Source of the DNA: Natronolimnobius baerhuensis
GTDB taxonomy: Archaea > Halobacteriota > Halobacteria > Halobacteriales > Natrialbaceae
Assembly (NCBI RefSeq): GCF_002177135.1
Contig: NZ_MWPH01000002.1
Location: forward strand, 682,001-746,000
DNA: 64,000 nt
Reading direction: 5' to 3'
Shown here: one piece after another, positions 45,817-54,098 of the stretch
Layout of the letters: every line of letters starts with the position of its first letter
Position numbering within the stretch: position 1 is the stretch's first letter
Made by a program: the position numbers and the translations under genes
The notes under the pieces: generated by a model
Told to the model about the DNA's origin: nothing
The model's input: the letters and a program-made list of their open reading frames with translations, nothing else
Databases searched by the model: none

Positions 45817-47496
45817 ATGCCCACTAATGAGGCAGATGAGAGCGACGCCGACGGACCACTCGAGATTCGACGACGACCTGTATTAGGGTCAGTTGGTGCC
45901 GCAGGGGTTGCCAGTGCACTCGGACTGAGTGTTGGGACGGGGAACGTTCTCGCAGCAACACAGGACGGCGACTGGGAAGCCGCAGCCGAGGAACGGATCG
46001 AGGAACACCGCACAGCCGACCTCGAGGTGACGGTGACAGACGCCGATGGGGCCGAACTGGACGGTGCCGAAGTCAACGTAGAAATGCAAGAGCACGCGTA
46101 CGACTTCGGGACGATGATCCACGCGGAGTTCCTGACCGAGGGCACCGAGTGGGGTGGGCCGATGACGGCTCCCGACGGCAGCGAGTACGGCGAGGACGAT
46201 CAGGAGCAGTACGCCGAGACCGTCGAGGACCTGTTCAACATGGTCGTCCTCGAGAACCTCCACAAGTGGGGCCAGTGGGAGGATAACCAGGAAATTGCGG
46301 ACAACGCCGTCGACTGGGCGGTCGACCGGGAGATGGACATTCGCGGCCACGTTGGCTTATGGGGAAATATCGATGCGCACGCGATCCCAGCGGATGTCGT
46401 CGAAGCGATGGGCGTCGAGTGGGAGGCCGGCGGCGCGGAAAACCCCGAGCACGATCCCGAGTACATCGTCGAGCGCTCGATGGACCACATCGAGGACATC
46501 ATCTCCCATTACGGCGACGACATCACGGAGTGGGAAATCAAAAACGAGGTCCTCCACGAACCAGAGATGATTCGGGCTGTCGAAGGCGATGGCGTTGACG
46601 ACGAGTCCGTCGATCACCTCGAGGCCGAGATTCTCGGTGACTGGTACGAGAAAGGCCAGGAAGTTGCCGACGAGTACGACGTCGATATTGCGGTCAACGA
46701 CTACAACACGCTCGAGGGGGGCTATCAGGACGAACAGGACGAGTACGAGCGCCAGATCGACTATCTGGTCAACGAGCGCGACATTGATCTCGACGGCATC
46801 GGCTTCCAGACCCACTTCGCCGCCGGCGAGACGCTCGAGCCAGACGAGATTATAGACAACCTCGAGCAGTTCGAAGACTACGGTGCAGGCTTCCGTGCGA
46901 CGGAGTTCGACACGTTCCAGGAGTGGGACGAAGAGTGGGAGGGACCCGAAGAGCAGGGCGAGTACCTCCACACGTTCCTGAAGACGTGGTTCAGCCATCC
47001 AAACACCGACTCGTTCCTCATCTGGGGGCACTGGGACGGTGTTCACTGGGGCCCGGACATGGGCTTCGATCCAGACGGCGTGCTGTTCGACCACGACTGG
47101 AACCCCAAGCCAGCCTACGACTACTACACTGACCTCGTCTTCGATGACTGGTGGACCGAGGAAGTCGGCGAAACCGACGGCGGAACGTATGCAACAACCG
47201 GGTTCAAAGGCGAGTACGAGATTACCGCGAGTTACGACGGCGCGGAAGCGACGACGACCGCGACGCTGTCGGATGGCGGCGACACAGTTGAACTCGAGAT
47301 CGATGCAGACGGCGACGGCTCGGAGCCGGCTGACGACTCGGTCGACGAACCGGGCGACAGTGACGACGACACGGGTGCGAGCGACGCGGATGACGACGGC
47401 GACGGCATTCCCGGACTGGGTGTCGTCTCCTCGCTGGCTGCGCTGTCCGGACTCGCTGGCTACGCACTATCCCGTAGCGCTGACGACGAGTCCTAA
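45817..47496 (+). CDS. GH10 endo-xylanase, Tat-exported and C-terminally anchored, KNEV variant
   Basis: 559 residues. Tat-type leader (EIRRRPVLGSVGAAGVASAL) ends near residue 48. GH10 barrel spans about 55-440; the N-terminal strand is the RTADLEVTVTDADG ... HAYDFGT type. The acid/base is E244 in WEIKNEVLHE, unlike the usual WDVVNEA; the nucleophile is E363 in RATEFDTF. A small beta domain follows (GEYEITASYDGAEATTTATL), then a D/E/S linker and a CTERM-like anchor PGLGVVSSLAALSGLAGYAL with R-S after it. PGL replaces the standard PGF. Probably tethered to the cell surface. It heads a same-strand pair with the next xylanase, 62 nt apart. Confidence 0.9.
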   Translation: MPTNEADESDADGPLEIRRRPVLGSVGAAGVASALGLSVGTGNVLAATQDGDWEAAAEERIEEHRTADLEVTVTDADGAELDGAEVNVEMQEHAYDFGTMIHAEFLTEGTEWGGPMTAPDGSEYGEDDQEQYAETVEDLFNMVVLENLHKWGQWEDNQEIADNAVDWAVDREMDIRGHVGLWGNIDAHAIPADVVEAMGVEWEAGGAENPEHDPEYIVERSMDHIEDIISHYGDDITEWEIKNEVLHEPEMIRAVEGDGVDDESVDHLEAEILGDWYEKGQEVADEYDVDIAVNDYNTLEGGYQDEQDEYERQIDYLVNERDIDLDGIGFQTHFAAGETLEPDEIIDNLEQFEDYGAGFRATEFDTFQEWDEEWEGPEEQGEYLHTFLKTWFSHPNTDSFLIWGHWDGVHWGPDMGFDPDGVLFDHDWNPKPAYDYYTDLVFDDWWTEEVGETDGGTYATTGFKGEYEITASYDGAEATTTATLSDGGDTVELEIDADGDGSEPADDSVDEPGDSDDDTGASDADDDGDGIPGLGVVSSLAALSGLAGYALSRSADDES

Positions 47497-47558
47497 CGTC
47501 AAACTATCATAAACAGATAGAAACGTTATAGGGGACAGAACCGAGACGACCCAGTAGT

Positions 47559-49067
47559 ATGGGTGACGAAACTACAGCGGGCGATTCTTCCCGGCGAGGC
47601 ACCATGCTCCGTCGGCCGTTTCTCAGCGCAGTTGGGGCGTGTAGCGGGCTCGGTATCGCCAGCGCACTTGGACTCTCGAGTGTCGACTCCGTGCGCGCAA
47701 CACAGGACGACGAGGAAACGGACTGGGAAGCCGCGGCTGACGAGCGCATCGAAGAACACCGAACCGCCGACCTCGAGGTACGAGTTGTCGACCGGAACGG
47801 CGACCCAATCGATGGGGCAGACGTCGACGTCACGATGACCGAACACGACTACGGCTTCGGGACCGCCGTCAACGCGGGGACGCTCATCGAAGAGAGCGAA
47901 CCGGGCGATGAGTACCGCGAGCATATCCCCGAGTTGTTCAACAAGGCCGTCATGGAAAACCAGCACAAGTGGCGGTTTTTTGAGGACGACCCTGATCTGG
48001 CCGACGAGGCAACCGAGTGGGTCCTCGACCAGGATCTCGAACTACGCGGACACGCCTGTCTGTGGGCGAGCGTCGACTCGGCCGCGGTGCCGGAAGACGT
48101 GGTCTCGGCAATGGGCCGCGAGTGGGACGACGGCGGTGTGACTGATCCTGAGGAGGATCCAGAGCACGTCTTAGAGCGGGCGACCGAGCACATCGAGACG
48201 ATCATGGAACACTATGGCGACGACATCACCGAGTGGGACGTGGTCAACGAAGCCGTCAACGAACCGGGATTCATCCGGACGATTGATGACGTCACCAGAG
48301 GGTTCGAAGGGCCGACGCTCGCAGAGTGGTACCAACTCGCCGACGACATCGGCTCCGAACACGGTGTTGGGATCGACGTCAACGACTACAACGTCCTTGT
48401 CGGCCCCAACACCGGCACGCGCCAGTTCTATCAGGACCAGATCGAGTTCCTGCTCGAGGAGGATGTCGACCTCGATGGGGTCGGCCTGCAATGTCACTTC
48501 AGCCGCGGAAACACGCTCGAGCCGGACCAGGTGATGGACGGCCTCGATCTGTACGCTGACTACGATGCGGACATCCGAATTACGGAGTTCGACACCGAAG
48601 GCGGCTCGTGGGACGACGAGGAGAAAGGCGAGTATCTCCATATGTTCCTCAAAACCGTCTTCAGCCACCCCGCGACGACCGACTTCGTCATGTGGGGCTT
48701 CTGGGATGGCCGCCACTGGTACGACGACGCGCCCCTGTTCTACGAGGACTGGGAGCCAAAACCCGGCTACGAGTACTACACGAATCTCGTCTTCGACGAA
48801 TGGTGGACCGACGAAGACGGCCAGACCGACAGCGGTGTCTACGAAACCCAGGCGTTCCACGGCGAGTACGAACTCACCGCGAGTTACGAAGGAGAAGACG
48901 CATCGACGACCGCCACAATCACCGACGATGACACCATCGAACTCGAGTTAGATAACGAAGCGGGCGAAGACAGCATTCCCGGCTTCGGCGTCAGTGCCGC
49001 ACTCGCCGGCCTCGCTGGGCTTGCAGGCTACGCGTGGCTTCGTGATGGCGACGCAGAAACAGCGTAA
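47559..49067 (+). CDS. GH10 endo-xylanase, Tat-exported with PGF-CTERM anchor
   Basis: 502 residues. Leader with arginines at 18-19 (MLRRPFLSAVGACSGLGIAS). GH10 barrel about 60-425 with canonical acid/base E231 (TEWDVVNEAVNEP) and nucleophile E343 (RITEFDTE). A short beta domain (GEYELTASYEGEDASTTATI) precedes the C-terminal anchor IPGFGVSAALAGLAGLAGYA followed by a W-L-R basic stop, a good PGF-CTERM signal for lipid attachment after cleavage. Second gene of the xylanase pair; likely co-transcribed with the upstream gene. Confidence 0.93.
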   Translation: MGDETTAGDSSRRGTMLRRPFLSAVGACSGLGIASALGLSSVDSVRATQDDEETDWEAAADERIEEHRTADLEVRVVDRNGDPIDGADVDVTMTEHDYGFGTAVNAGTLIEESEPGDEYREHIPELFNKAVMENQHKWRFFEDDPDLADEATEWVLDQDLELRGHACLWASVDSAAVPEDVVSAMGREWDDGGVTDPEEDPEHVLERATEHIETIMEHYGDDITEWDVVNEAVNEPGFIRTIDDVTRGFEGPTLAEWYQLADDIGSEHGVGIDVNDYNVLVGPNTGTRQFYQDQIEFLLEEDVDLDGVGLQCHFSRGNTLEPDQVMDGLDLYADYDADIRITEFDTEGGSWDDEEKGEYLHMFLKTVFSHPATTDFVMWGFWDGRHWYDDAPLFYEDWEPKPGYEYYTNLVFDEWWTDEDGQTDSGVYETQAFHGEYELTASYEGEDASTTATITDDDTIELELDNEAGEDSIPGFGVSAALAGLAGLAGYAWLRDGDAETA

Positions 49068-49145
49068 GCAGCATACCGAACTGCTGACTCACTTTTTGGT
49101 TTCGACACAGCGCTCCACTCCGCAAACCGGCTGTTACCGGCGGCG

Positions 49146-50120
49146 TTAGTACTCCTCGAGTCCCTCTTTCACGGCATCGTAGGCTGGCTTCTCGCCGTAG
49201 CGACCATCGAACAGCAGTGGGTCGCCAGTGTAGCGCTGGCCGAAGTCCTTGAAGCCACGGATCCATGAACTGCCGTCGTGGACACCCCACGTGACGAGAT
49301 TGTCACAGCCAACGTCGAGACAGGTCTCGACGACGTCGCGGTAGTATTCGGCTTGTTCCTCGAGTGGGTTTTCGGGTTCCTCGCCGTCGTGGAAGGCAAC
49401 GTCCATCTCGGTGATGTGAACCTCGAGACCGAGATCCTGGAAGCGCTGGATGTTCTCCGCGATGGATTCTGGATCGGGCCAGTCGCCCAGTGCGTGGAGT
49501 TGGAGACCAACACCGTCGATTGGGACGTCATCCTCGAGCAGTCCCTCGACGAGGTCGTAGATTGCGTCGGATTTCTCGTTGATCTCGTCTGCGCCGTAGT
49601 CGTTGTAGAAGAGGTCTGCATCGGTAACCTCGTCTGCCCAGCGGAACGCGTCGGCGATGTAGTCCTCGCCGAGGCCGTCAGACCAGACAGTGCGACGCAT
49701 CGAGCCGTCATCGTCGACGGCCTCGTTGACGACATCCCAGGCGTCGATTTTCGCGCGGTAACGCCCGGCGACGGTATGGATGTGATCGCGAAGGAACGTT
49801 CGAAGCTGTTCGTCGGTGTAGTCCCACGCCTGGAACCACTCGGGTTTCTGGTTGTGCCAGACGAGCGTGTGCCCGCGGACGTACATGTCGTTCTCGACAC
49901 CGAAATTGACGATTGCGTCGGCGTTCTTGAAGTCGTAGGTATGTCGCGACGGGCGCAGTCGCGTCATCTTCAGGGCATTTTCGGGCGTTACGGCGTTGAA
50001 ATTCTCTGCGACGGTCTTCCAGTAACTCGGGTCGACGCGGAGCGCGTTGGGGTCGAGCGCCGCACCGATGGTGAACTCCTGTGCATCAGCAGCGTCACGA
50101 AGCGTTGCCTGCTCTGACAT
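49146..50120 (-). CDS. GH10 beta-xylanase, intracellular
   Basis: 324 residues with no signal or anchor, so cytoplasmic. This is the most canonical GH10 here: VTPENALKMTRLRPSR, VRGHTLVWHNQKPEWF, acid/base E133 in AWDVVNEAVDD, nucleophile E238 in VHITEMDVAFHD, and VTWGVHDGSSWI. Single-domain length is normal. It would shorten imported xylo-oligosaccharides together with GH67 and GH3. ATG 50120 (MSEQATLRDAADAQEF) is chosen; the upstream open frame to 50348 is not xylanase-like. Convergent with the preceding xylanase pair. Confidence 0.95.
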   Translation of the reverse strand: MSEQATLRDAADAQEFTIGAALDPNALRVDPSYWKTVAENFNAVTPENALKMTRLRPSRHTYDFKNADAIVNFGVENDMYVRGHTLVWHNQKPEWFQAWDYTDEQLRTFLRDHIHTVAGRYRAKIDAWDVVNEAVDDDGSMRRTVWSDGLGEDYIADAFRWADEVTDADLFYNDYGADEINEKSDAIYDLVEGLLEDDVPIDGVGLQLHALGDWPDPESIAENIQRFQDLGLEVHITEMDVAFHDGEEPENPLEEQAEYYRDVVETCLDVGCDNLVTWGVHDGSSWIRGFKDFGQRYTGDPLLFDGRYGEKPAYDAVKEGLEEY

Positions 50121-50220
50121 TGTGCGCACAGAGGGAACGGAGCACATAAAACGTAGGGATCCCGGCAGGGGCCACCCAACAGGCACAAGGGTTGTATAGC
50201 TGCTTTTCAAATGACGAGCC

Positions 50221-50463
50221 ATGAGCACGACAACAACACAGAAAAAACTCGCTCGCGGGGCAATGCTAATTTCGGTGATTATCGGCATTGCCGGATTTAT
50301 GTATTTCACCACGCGCGGCGAGATGATAACCGGCCTCGTCGTCGGCATGTTGTTCGGTGGGGTCGGCTACTGGGAGTACAAACGACGCATTCGCGACCTC
50401 GAGCAGGCTGAGATAGGCGGGAACGGGAGAGACCCCTTCGAGGAGCGAGAGCGCCGACGGTGA
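50221..50463 (+). CDS. small two-span membrane protein
   Basis: 80 residues; hydrophobic hairpin (AMLISVIIGIAGFMYF, MITGLVVGMLFGGVGYWEY) and a highly charged C terminus (KRRIRDLEQAEIGG then EERERRR). Unknown function. It ends 78 nt before uxaC on the same strand and could be co-transcribed with it. Confidence 0.65.
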   Translation: MSTTTTQKKLARGAMLISVIIGIAGFMYFTTRGEMITGLVVGMLFGGVGYWEYKRRIRDLEQAEIGGNGRDPFEERERRR

Positions 50464-50541
50464 GTGGCCAACGCGCCATCGTCACCCCTCGAACACGCCG
50501 ATCCGCAGGATTATAGTCGCTTCCCGGCGAACCGATGGCGT

Positions 50542-51906
50542 ATGAGTTTCCTCGACGACGACTATCTCCTCGAGACCGATGCCGCACGCGAGTTGTACGC
50601 TACAATCGAAGACCGACCTATTGTCGACCCACACACCCATGCCGACGTCGCCGAAATCGTCGACAACGACGGCTGGGACGACATCTGGGAGGTCGAAGCC
50701 GCTACGGACCACTACGTCTGGGCGCTGATGCGCAACTGCGGCATCGACGAGGAACTGATCACCGGCGACGCCTCGAATCGTGAAAAGTGGGATGCACTCG
50801 CCGAGGTCTTCCCGCAGTTTGCGGGCAACCCGACCTACGAGTGGGTTCACCTCGATCTGAAGCGCCGATTCGGCATCGACGAACAGATCTCCGCCGAGAC
50901 GGCCGACGACATCTGGACAGAGACGAAAGCCCAACTCGAGACCGACGACATGCGTCCCCAGGAACTCCTTGCGAAGATGGACGTCGAGGTCGTCGGCAGC
51001 ACCGACGATCCGACGGACGACCTCGCGTACCACGAACGCGCCGCCGATGAACTCGAGGGCATCGACCTCGTCCCGACCTGGCGCGCCGACCGCGCCGTCA
51101 AAATCGACCAGCCCGAATGGACCGACTTCGTCGCCGAACTCGAGGACGCAACCGAGATCAGCACCGACGACTTCGATGGCTTTCTGGCCGCACTCGAGGC
51201 CTCCCACGATTACTTCGACGCCCGTGGCTGTCGGGCCTGTGATCTGGGCCTCGAACAGCCCGTTTCGCGCCCCGTCAGCGACGAACGCGCACGCGAAGTC
51301 TATCAGCAAGCACTGGCGGGCGGCTCGCTCTCCGAACGCGAAGTCGGCGACTTCATGGCCTATATTACGGCGTTCGTCGGCGAGCTAAACGCCGAGAAAG
51401 GCTGGGTCACCCAGTTGCACATCGGCCCCGTCAGAAACTATCGCGACTCGCTGTTCGAACAACTCGGCCCCGCGGCCGGTGGCGACATCTCGACGCAGGA
51501 CGTCGATATCGTCAAACCGCTCGAGCACTTCGTCAATCGCTTCGACGACGAGATGGACATCATCCTCTATACCATCGACCCAACGCACTACCCGTCGATG
51601 GCAACCATGGCGCGGGTGTTCCCGAACGTCACCATCGGCCCCGCCTGGTGGTTCAACGACAGCCCGTTCGGCATGGAACAGCAACTCGAGTACGTCGGCA
51701 CGGTCGAATTGCTCTCCCAGCACGCCGGGATGGTCAGCGACTCGCGGAAACTCCTCTCCTATGGCTCGCGATTCGAGATGTTCCGCCGAACGCTTGCAAA
51801 CGTCGTCGGGAAACAGGTCGAGCGCGGACAGGTGCCGATGGACGTCGCACAAGATCTGGTTGAACGACTGGCCTACGACCGACCCAACGAACTGTACGGA
51901 TTCTAG
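50542..51906 (+). CDS. uxaC: uronate (glucuronate) isomerase
   Basis: A 454-residue amidohydrolase-fold enzyme that converts D-glucuronate to D-fructuronate. The metal site motif is D-P-H-T-H (H31, H33) in RPIVDPHTHADVAEI; later family marks are VGSTDDPTDDLAYHE, GWVTQLHIGPVRNYR, TIDPTHYPSMATMARVFPN and GPAWWFNDSPFGM, ending LVSDSRKLLSYGSRFEMFRR-like. Length is normal for the family (about 460-470). ATG 50542 is preferred over the GTG at 50464. It would process glucuronate released by the GH67 enzyme. Confidence 0.95.
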   Translation: MSFLDDDYLLETDAARELYATIEDRPIVDPHTHADVAEIVDNDGWDDIWEVEAATDHYVWALMRNCGIDEELITGDASNREKWDALAEVFPQFAGNPTYEWVHLDLKRRFGIDEQISAETADDIWTETKAQLETDDMRPQELLAKMDVEVVGSTDDPTDDLAYHERAADELEGIDLVPTWRADRAVKIDQPEWTDFVAELEDATEISTDDFDGFLAALEASHDYFDARGCRACDLGLEQPVSRPVSDERAREVYQQALAGGSLSEREVGDFMAYITAFVGELNAEKGWVTQLHIGPVRNYRDSLFEQLGPAAGGDISTQDVDIVKPLEHFVNRFDDEMDIILYTIDPTHYPSMATMARVFPNVTIGPAWWFNDSPFGMEQQLEYVGTVELLSQHAGMVSDSRKLLSYGSRFEMFRRTLANVVGKQVERGQVPMDVAQDLVERLAYDRPNELYGF

Positions 51907-51983
51907 ATACCCACTGCGACGTACTGTTATAGGGATGATGCGTCGCCGGTAGTGCTTTCGTTCTCCCCGGCAAGATACCTCGC

Positions 51984-53090
51984 ATGACGAGAGTTGGACT
52001 CATTGGCGCAGGCGGAATATTGAGTATGCACCTGCCGGCGTATCGTGCCTATTCCGACCGAATCGAACTGGCTGCAGTCTGTGACGCCGACGAGACGCGA
52101 GCGAACGAGGTCGCAGAGGAGTTCGACGTCGATATCTGGACGGATTTCGAGAGCATGGTCGCCGAAGCCGACATCGACGCGGTCGATATCACACTGCCGC
52201 ATCACCTCCACTATCCCGCCGCGAAGGCCGCACTCGAGGCCGGAAAACACGTCCTGGTCGAGAAGCCGTTTACGACCTCGGTCGCCGACGCCCGCGAATT
52301 GGTCTCGCTCGCAGCGGACCGGCAACTGACGCTGATGGTCGGCCAGATGCAGCGGTTTCACCCCGCCTATCGCGAACTGAAACACCGACTCGAGGACGGC
52401 GACCTCGGCCAAATTCACCACGCGCGGGTTGACGCCGTCGCGAATCAAGGCGATATGTACGGCCCGTCGCACTGGCTATACGACGGGAAGAAAGCGGGCG
52501 GCGGGGCCGTCATCGGCTACGCGATCCACAAACTCGACTTGCTTCGATACCTGCTGGGGGATATCGACCGGGCGATTTCCTGGCAGCAAACAGTCGACGA
52601 CCGCTACGACGACGCGGAGGATTTCTCGGTTGGCCTCCTTTCGTTCGAGGAAGGGACAGTCGCCGACTTCTTCACGACCACCTCGGCGGCCGCGACGCCG
52701 TACAACGAGATGCTCTGGCTCTACGGCGCGTCCGGTACCGTTCACTCGCTCCCGCTCGAGGGCGGCCAAGAGGAAGGCTACGTCGGCACGCCACCGCCGA
52801 AACAGAGCGTCGACGCCGGCGATGGATTGCGAAAGCAGTTCCAGGATATCGATCCGGACGAGGTCGACTTACCGACTGGGAACGCGTTCACCAACGAGAT
52901 ACTACACTTCGCCGACTGCATCGAGGCGGGCGAAGAACCGATCTCGAGCGGGCGGGATAACCTCGGGACTATTGCGACGGTTGCGGCGATCTACCGCAGC
53001 GCACAACGGGACGGCGAAGCGGTTCGGACAGAAGACGTACTGGCTGTGCCTACCCCAGACACTGACTCTAACTCGGAGGCGAGGTGGTGA
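51984..53090 (+). CDS. Gfo/Idh/MocA oxidoreductase next to uxaC
   Basis: A 368-residue NAD(P)-dependent dehydrogenase. Rossmann start TRVGLIGAGGILSMHLPAYR; DAVDITLPHHLHYPAAKAAL; VEKPFTTS; and the C-terminal domain with GGGAVIGYAIHKLDLLRYLL. It is not a close XacA relative. Lying 77 nt after uxaC, it may reduce fructuronate to mannonate, replacing UxuB, but that is inference. Its 3' end nearly abuts the next gene (stop at 53090, ATG 53093), implying one transcript. Confidence 0.85.
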   Translation: MTRVGLIGAGGILSMHLPAYRAYSDRIELAAVCDADETRANEVAEEFDVDIWTDFESMVAEADIDAVDITLPHHLHYPAAKAALEAGKHVLVEKPFTTSVADARELVSLAADRQLTLMVGQMQRFHPAYRELKHRLEDGDLGQIHHARVDAVANQGDMYGPSHWLYDGKKAGGGAVIGYAIHKLDLLRYLLGDIDRAISWQQTVDDRYDDAEDFSVGLLSFEEGTVADFFTTTSAAATPYNEMLWLYGASGTVHSLPLEGGQEEGYVGTPPPKQSVDAGDGLRKQFQDIDPDEVDLPTGNAFTNEILHFADCIEAGEEPISSGRDNLGTIATVAAIYRSAQRDGEAVRTEDVLAVPTPDTDSNSEARW

Positions 53091-53092
53091 CC

Positions 53093-54019
53093 ATGCCGGA
53101 CCTCACCGCTGAACAGGTCGATGGAACCGTTTCGATCCGCCTCGAGGACGACGTGCTCGCGCGTTACAACGCGGATACGGACGCGAGCAAGCCGGGATTC
53201 GACGTCCTCGCAGTCCCACCCGGCGTCGACGGCGCGGGTGGACAGAACCTCATCGTCTCGGCCCCGCATGATCACTCCTGGCATCTGGGGACCTTCTTCT
53301 GTCAGAAATTGGTTGATGGGATCAACTGCTGGGAGTCTGAAGCAATAGCCGGCGGGTCCGGCGACCAACTCTACGGCTACGCTGCACACGAACACGCACG
53401 TGTTCGCGAGGACGACGACCGTGTCACCATCGACCAGACCGCCACCTGGACCAGTTCCACCGGTAAGGAACTGCTCGCGGACGACCGCGAAATCACAGTC
53501 CACGCGCCAGCTGACGCCACCGCCGAACATGCAGGCTATCTCCTCACCTGGGAGCAGTCGCTGACCGCACTCGAGGAGACGCGACACCTCTCGAGCGAGA
53601 CGATTCATGGCCACTACAGCGGCCTGAGCACGCGATTCGCACGCAGCCTCACTGACGGACGCGTGCTTCTGCCCGGCGGGACCGACCCGGGAACGACGAC
53701 ACCGCCACGAGACGTGAGCGGACCGTCTGGCCACTGGTGTGACTACTCAGGGCCGCTCGATGGCAAACGCGGGCCGGGTTCGCCCTGGACAGCCGGGATC
53801 ACGACGTTCGACCATCCAGACAACGAGCCCCACCCGCCGCGGTGGTTCATCATGACCGAACCGTTCGGCTTCGTCGCCGCGAATCCGACGTGGAAACGCG
53901 TCGAGGTGCTCGAGGCCGATGAGACACGAACCTGGCGCTGGGGACTGTGGGTCCACGCGGGAACGCCGGGAGAGTCACAGATCGACGAGCAGTATCAGCG
54001 GTTTTTGGCTCTCGAGTAG
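53093..54019 (+). CDS. PmoA-like (DUF6807) beta-sandwich protein
   Basis: 308 residues. Resembles the family annotated PmoA, which has nothing firmly to do with methane oxidation in most genomes and is often found in sugar-catabolic clusters: SAPHDHSWHLGTFFCQKLVD with paired His near residue 60, WTAGITTFDHPDNEPHPPRW, FIMTEPFGFVAANPTW. The His/Asp-rich surface may bind a sugar or metal. No signal peptide. It follows the Gfo/Idh gene by two bases. A role as a mutarotase-like or binding partner is only a guess. Confidence 0.75.
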   Translation: MPDLTAEQVDGTVSIRLEDDVLARYNADTDASKPGFDVLAVPPGVDGAGGQNLIVSAPHDHSWHLGTFFCQKLVDGINCWESEAIAGGSGDQLYGYAAHEHARVREDDDRVTIDQTATWTSSTGKELLADDREITVHAPADATAEHAGYLLTWEQSLTALEETRHLSSETIHGHYSGLSTRFARSLTDGRVLLPGGTDPGTTTPPRDVSGPSGHWCDYSGPLDGKRGPGSPWTAGITTFDHPDNEPHPPRWFIMTEPFGFVAANPTWKRVEVLEADETRTWRWGLWVHAGTPGESQIDEQYQRFLALE

Positions 54020-54098
54020 CAGTTCAAATCCGGCTCGTAACTCGCTCGAGCACACGACAAAAAAGCGGTACCGTGATGCCAACAGTCAGCGAACTGCG

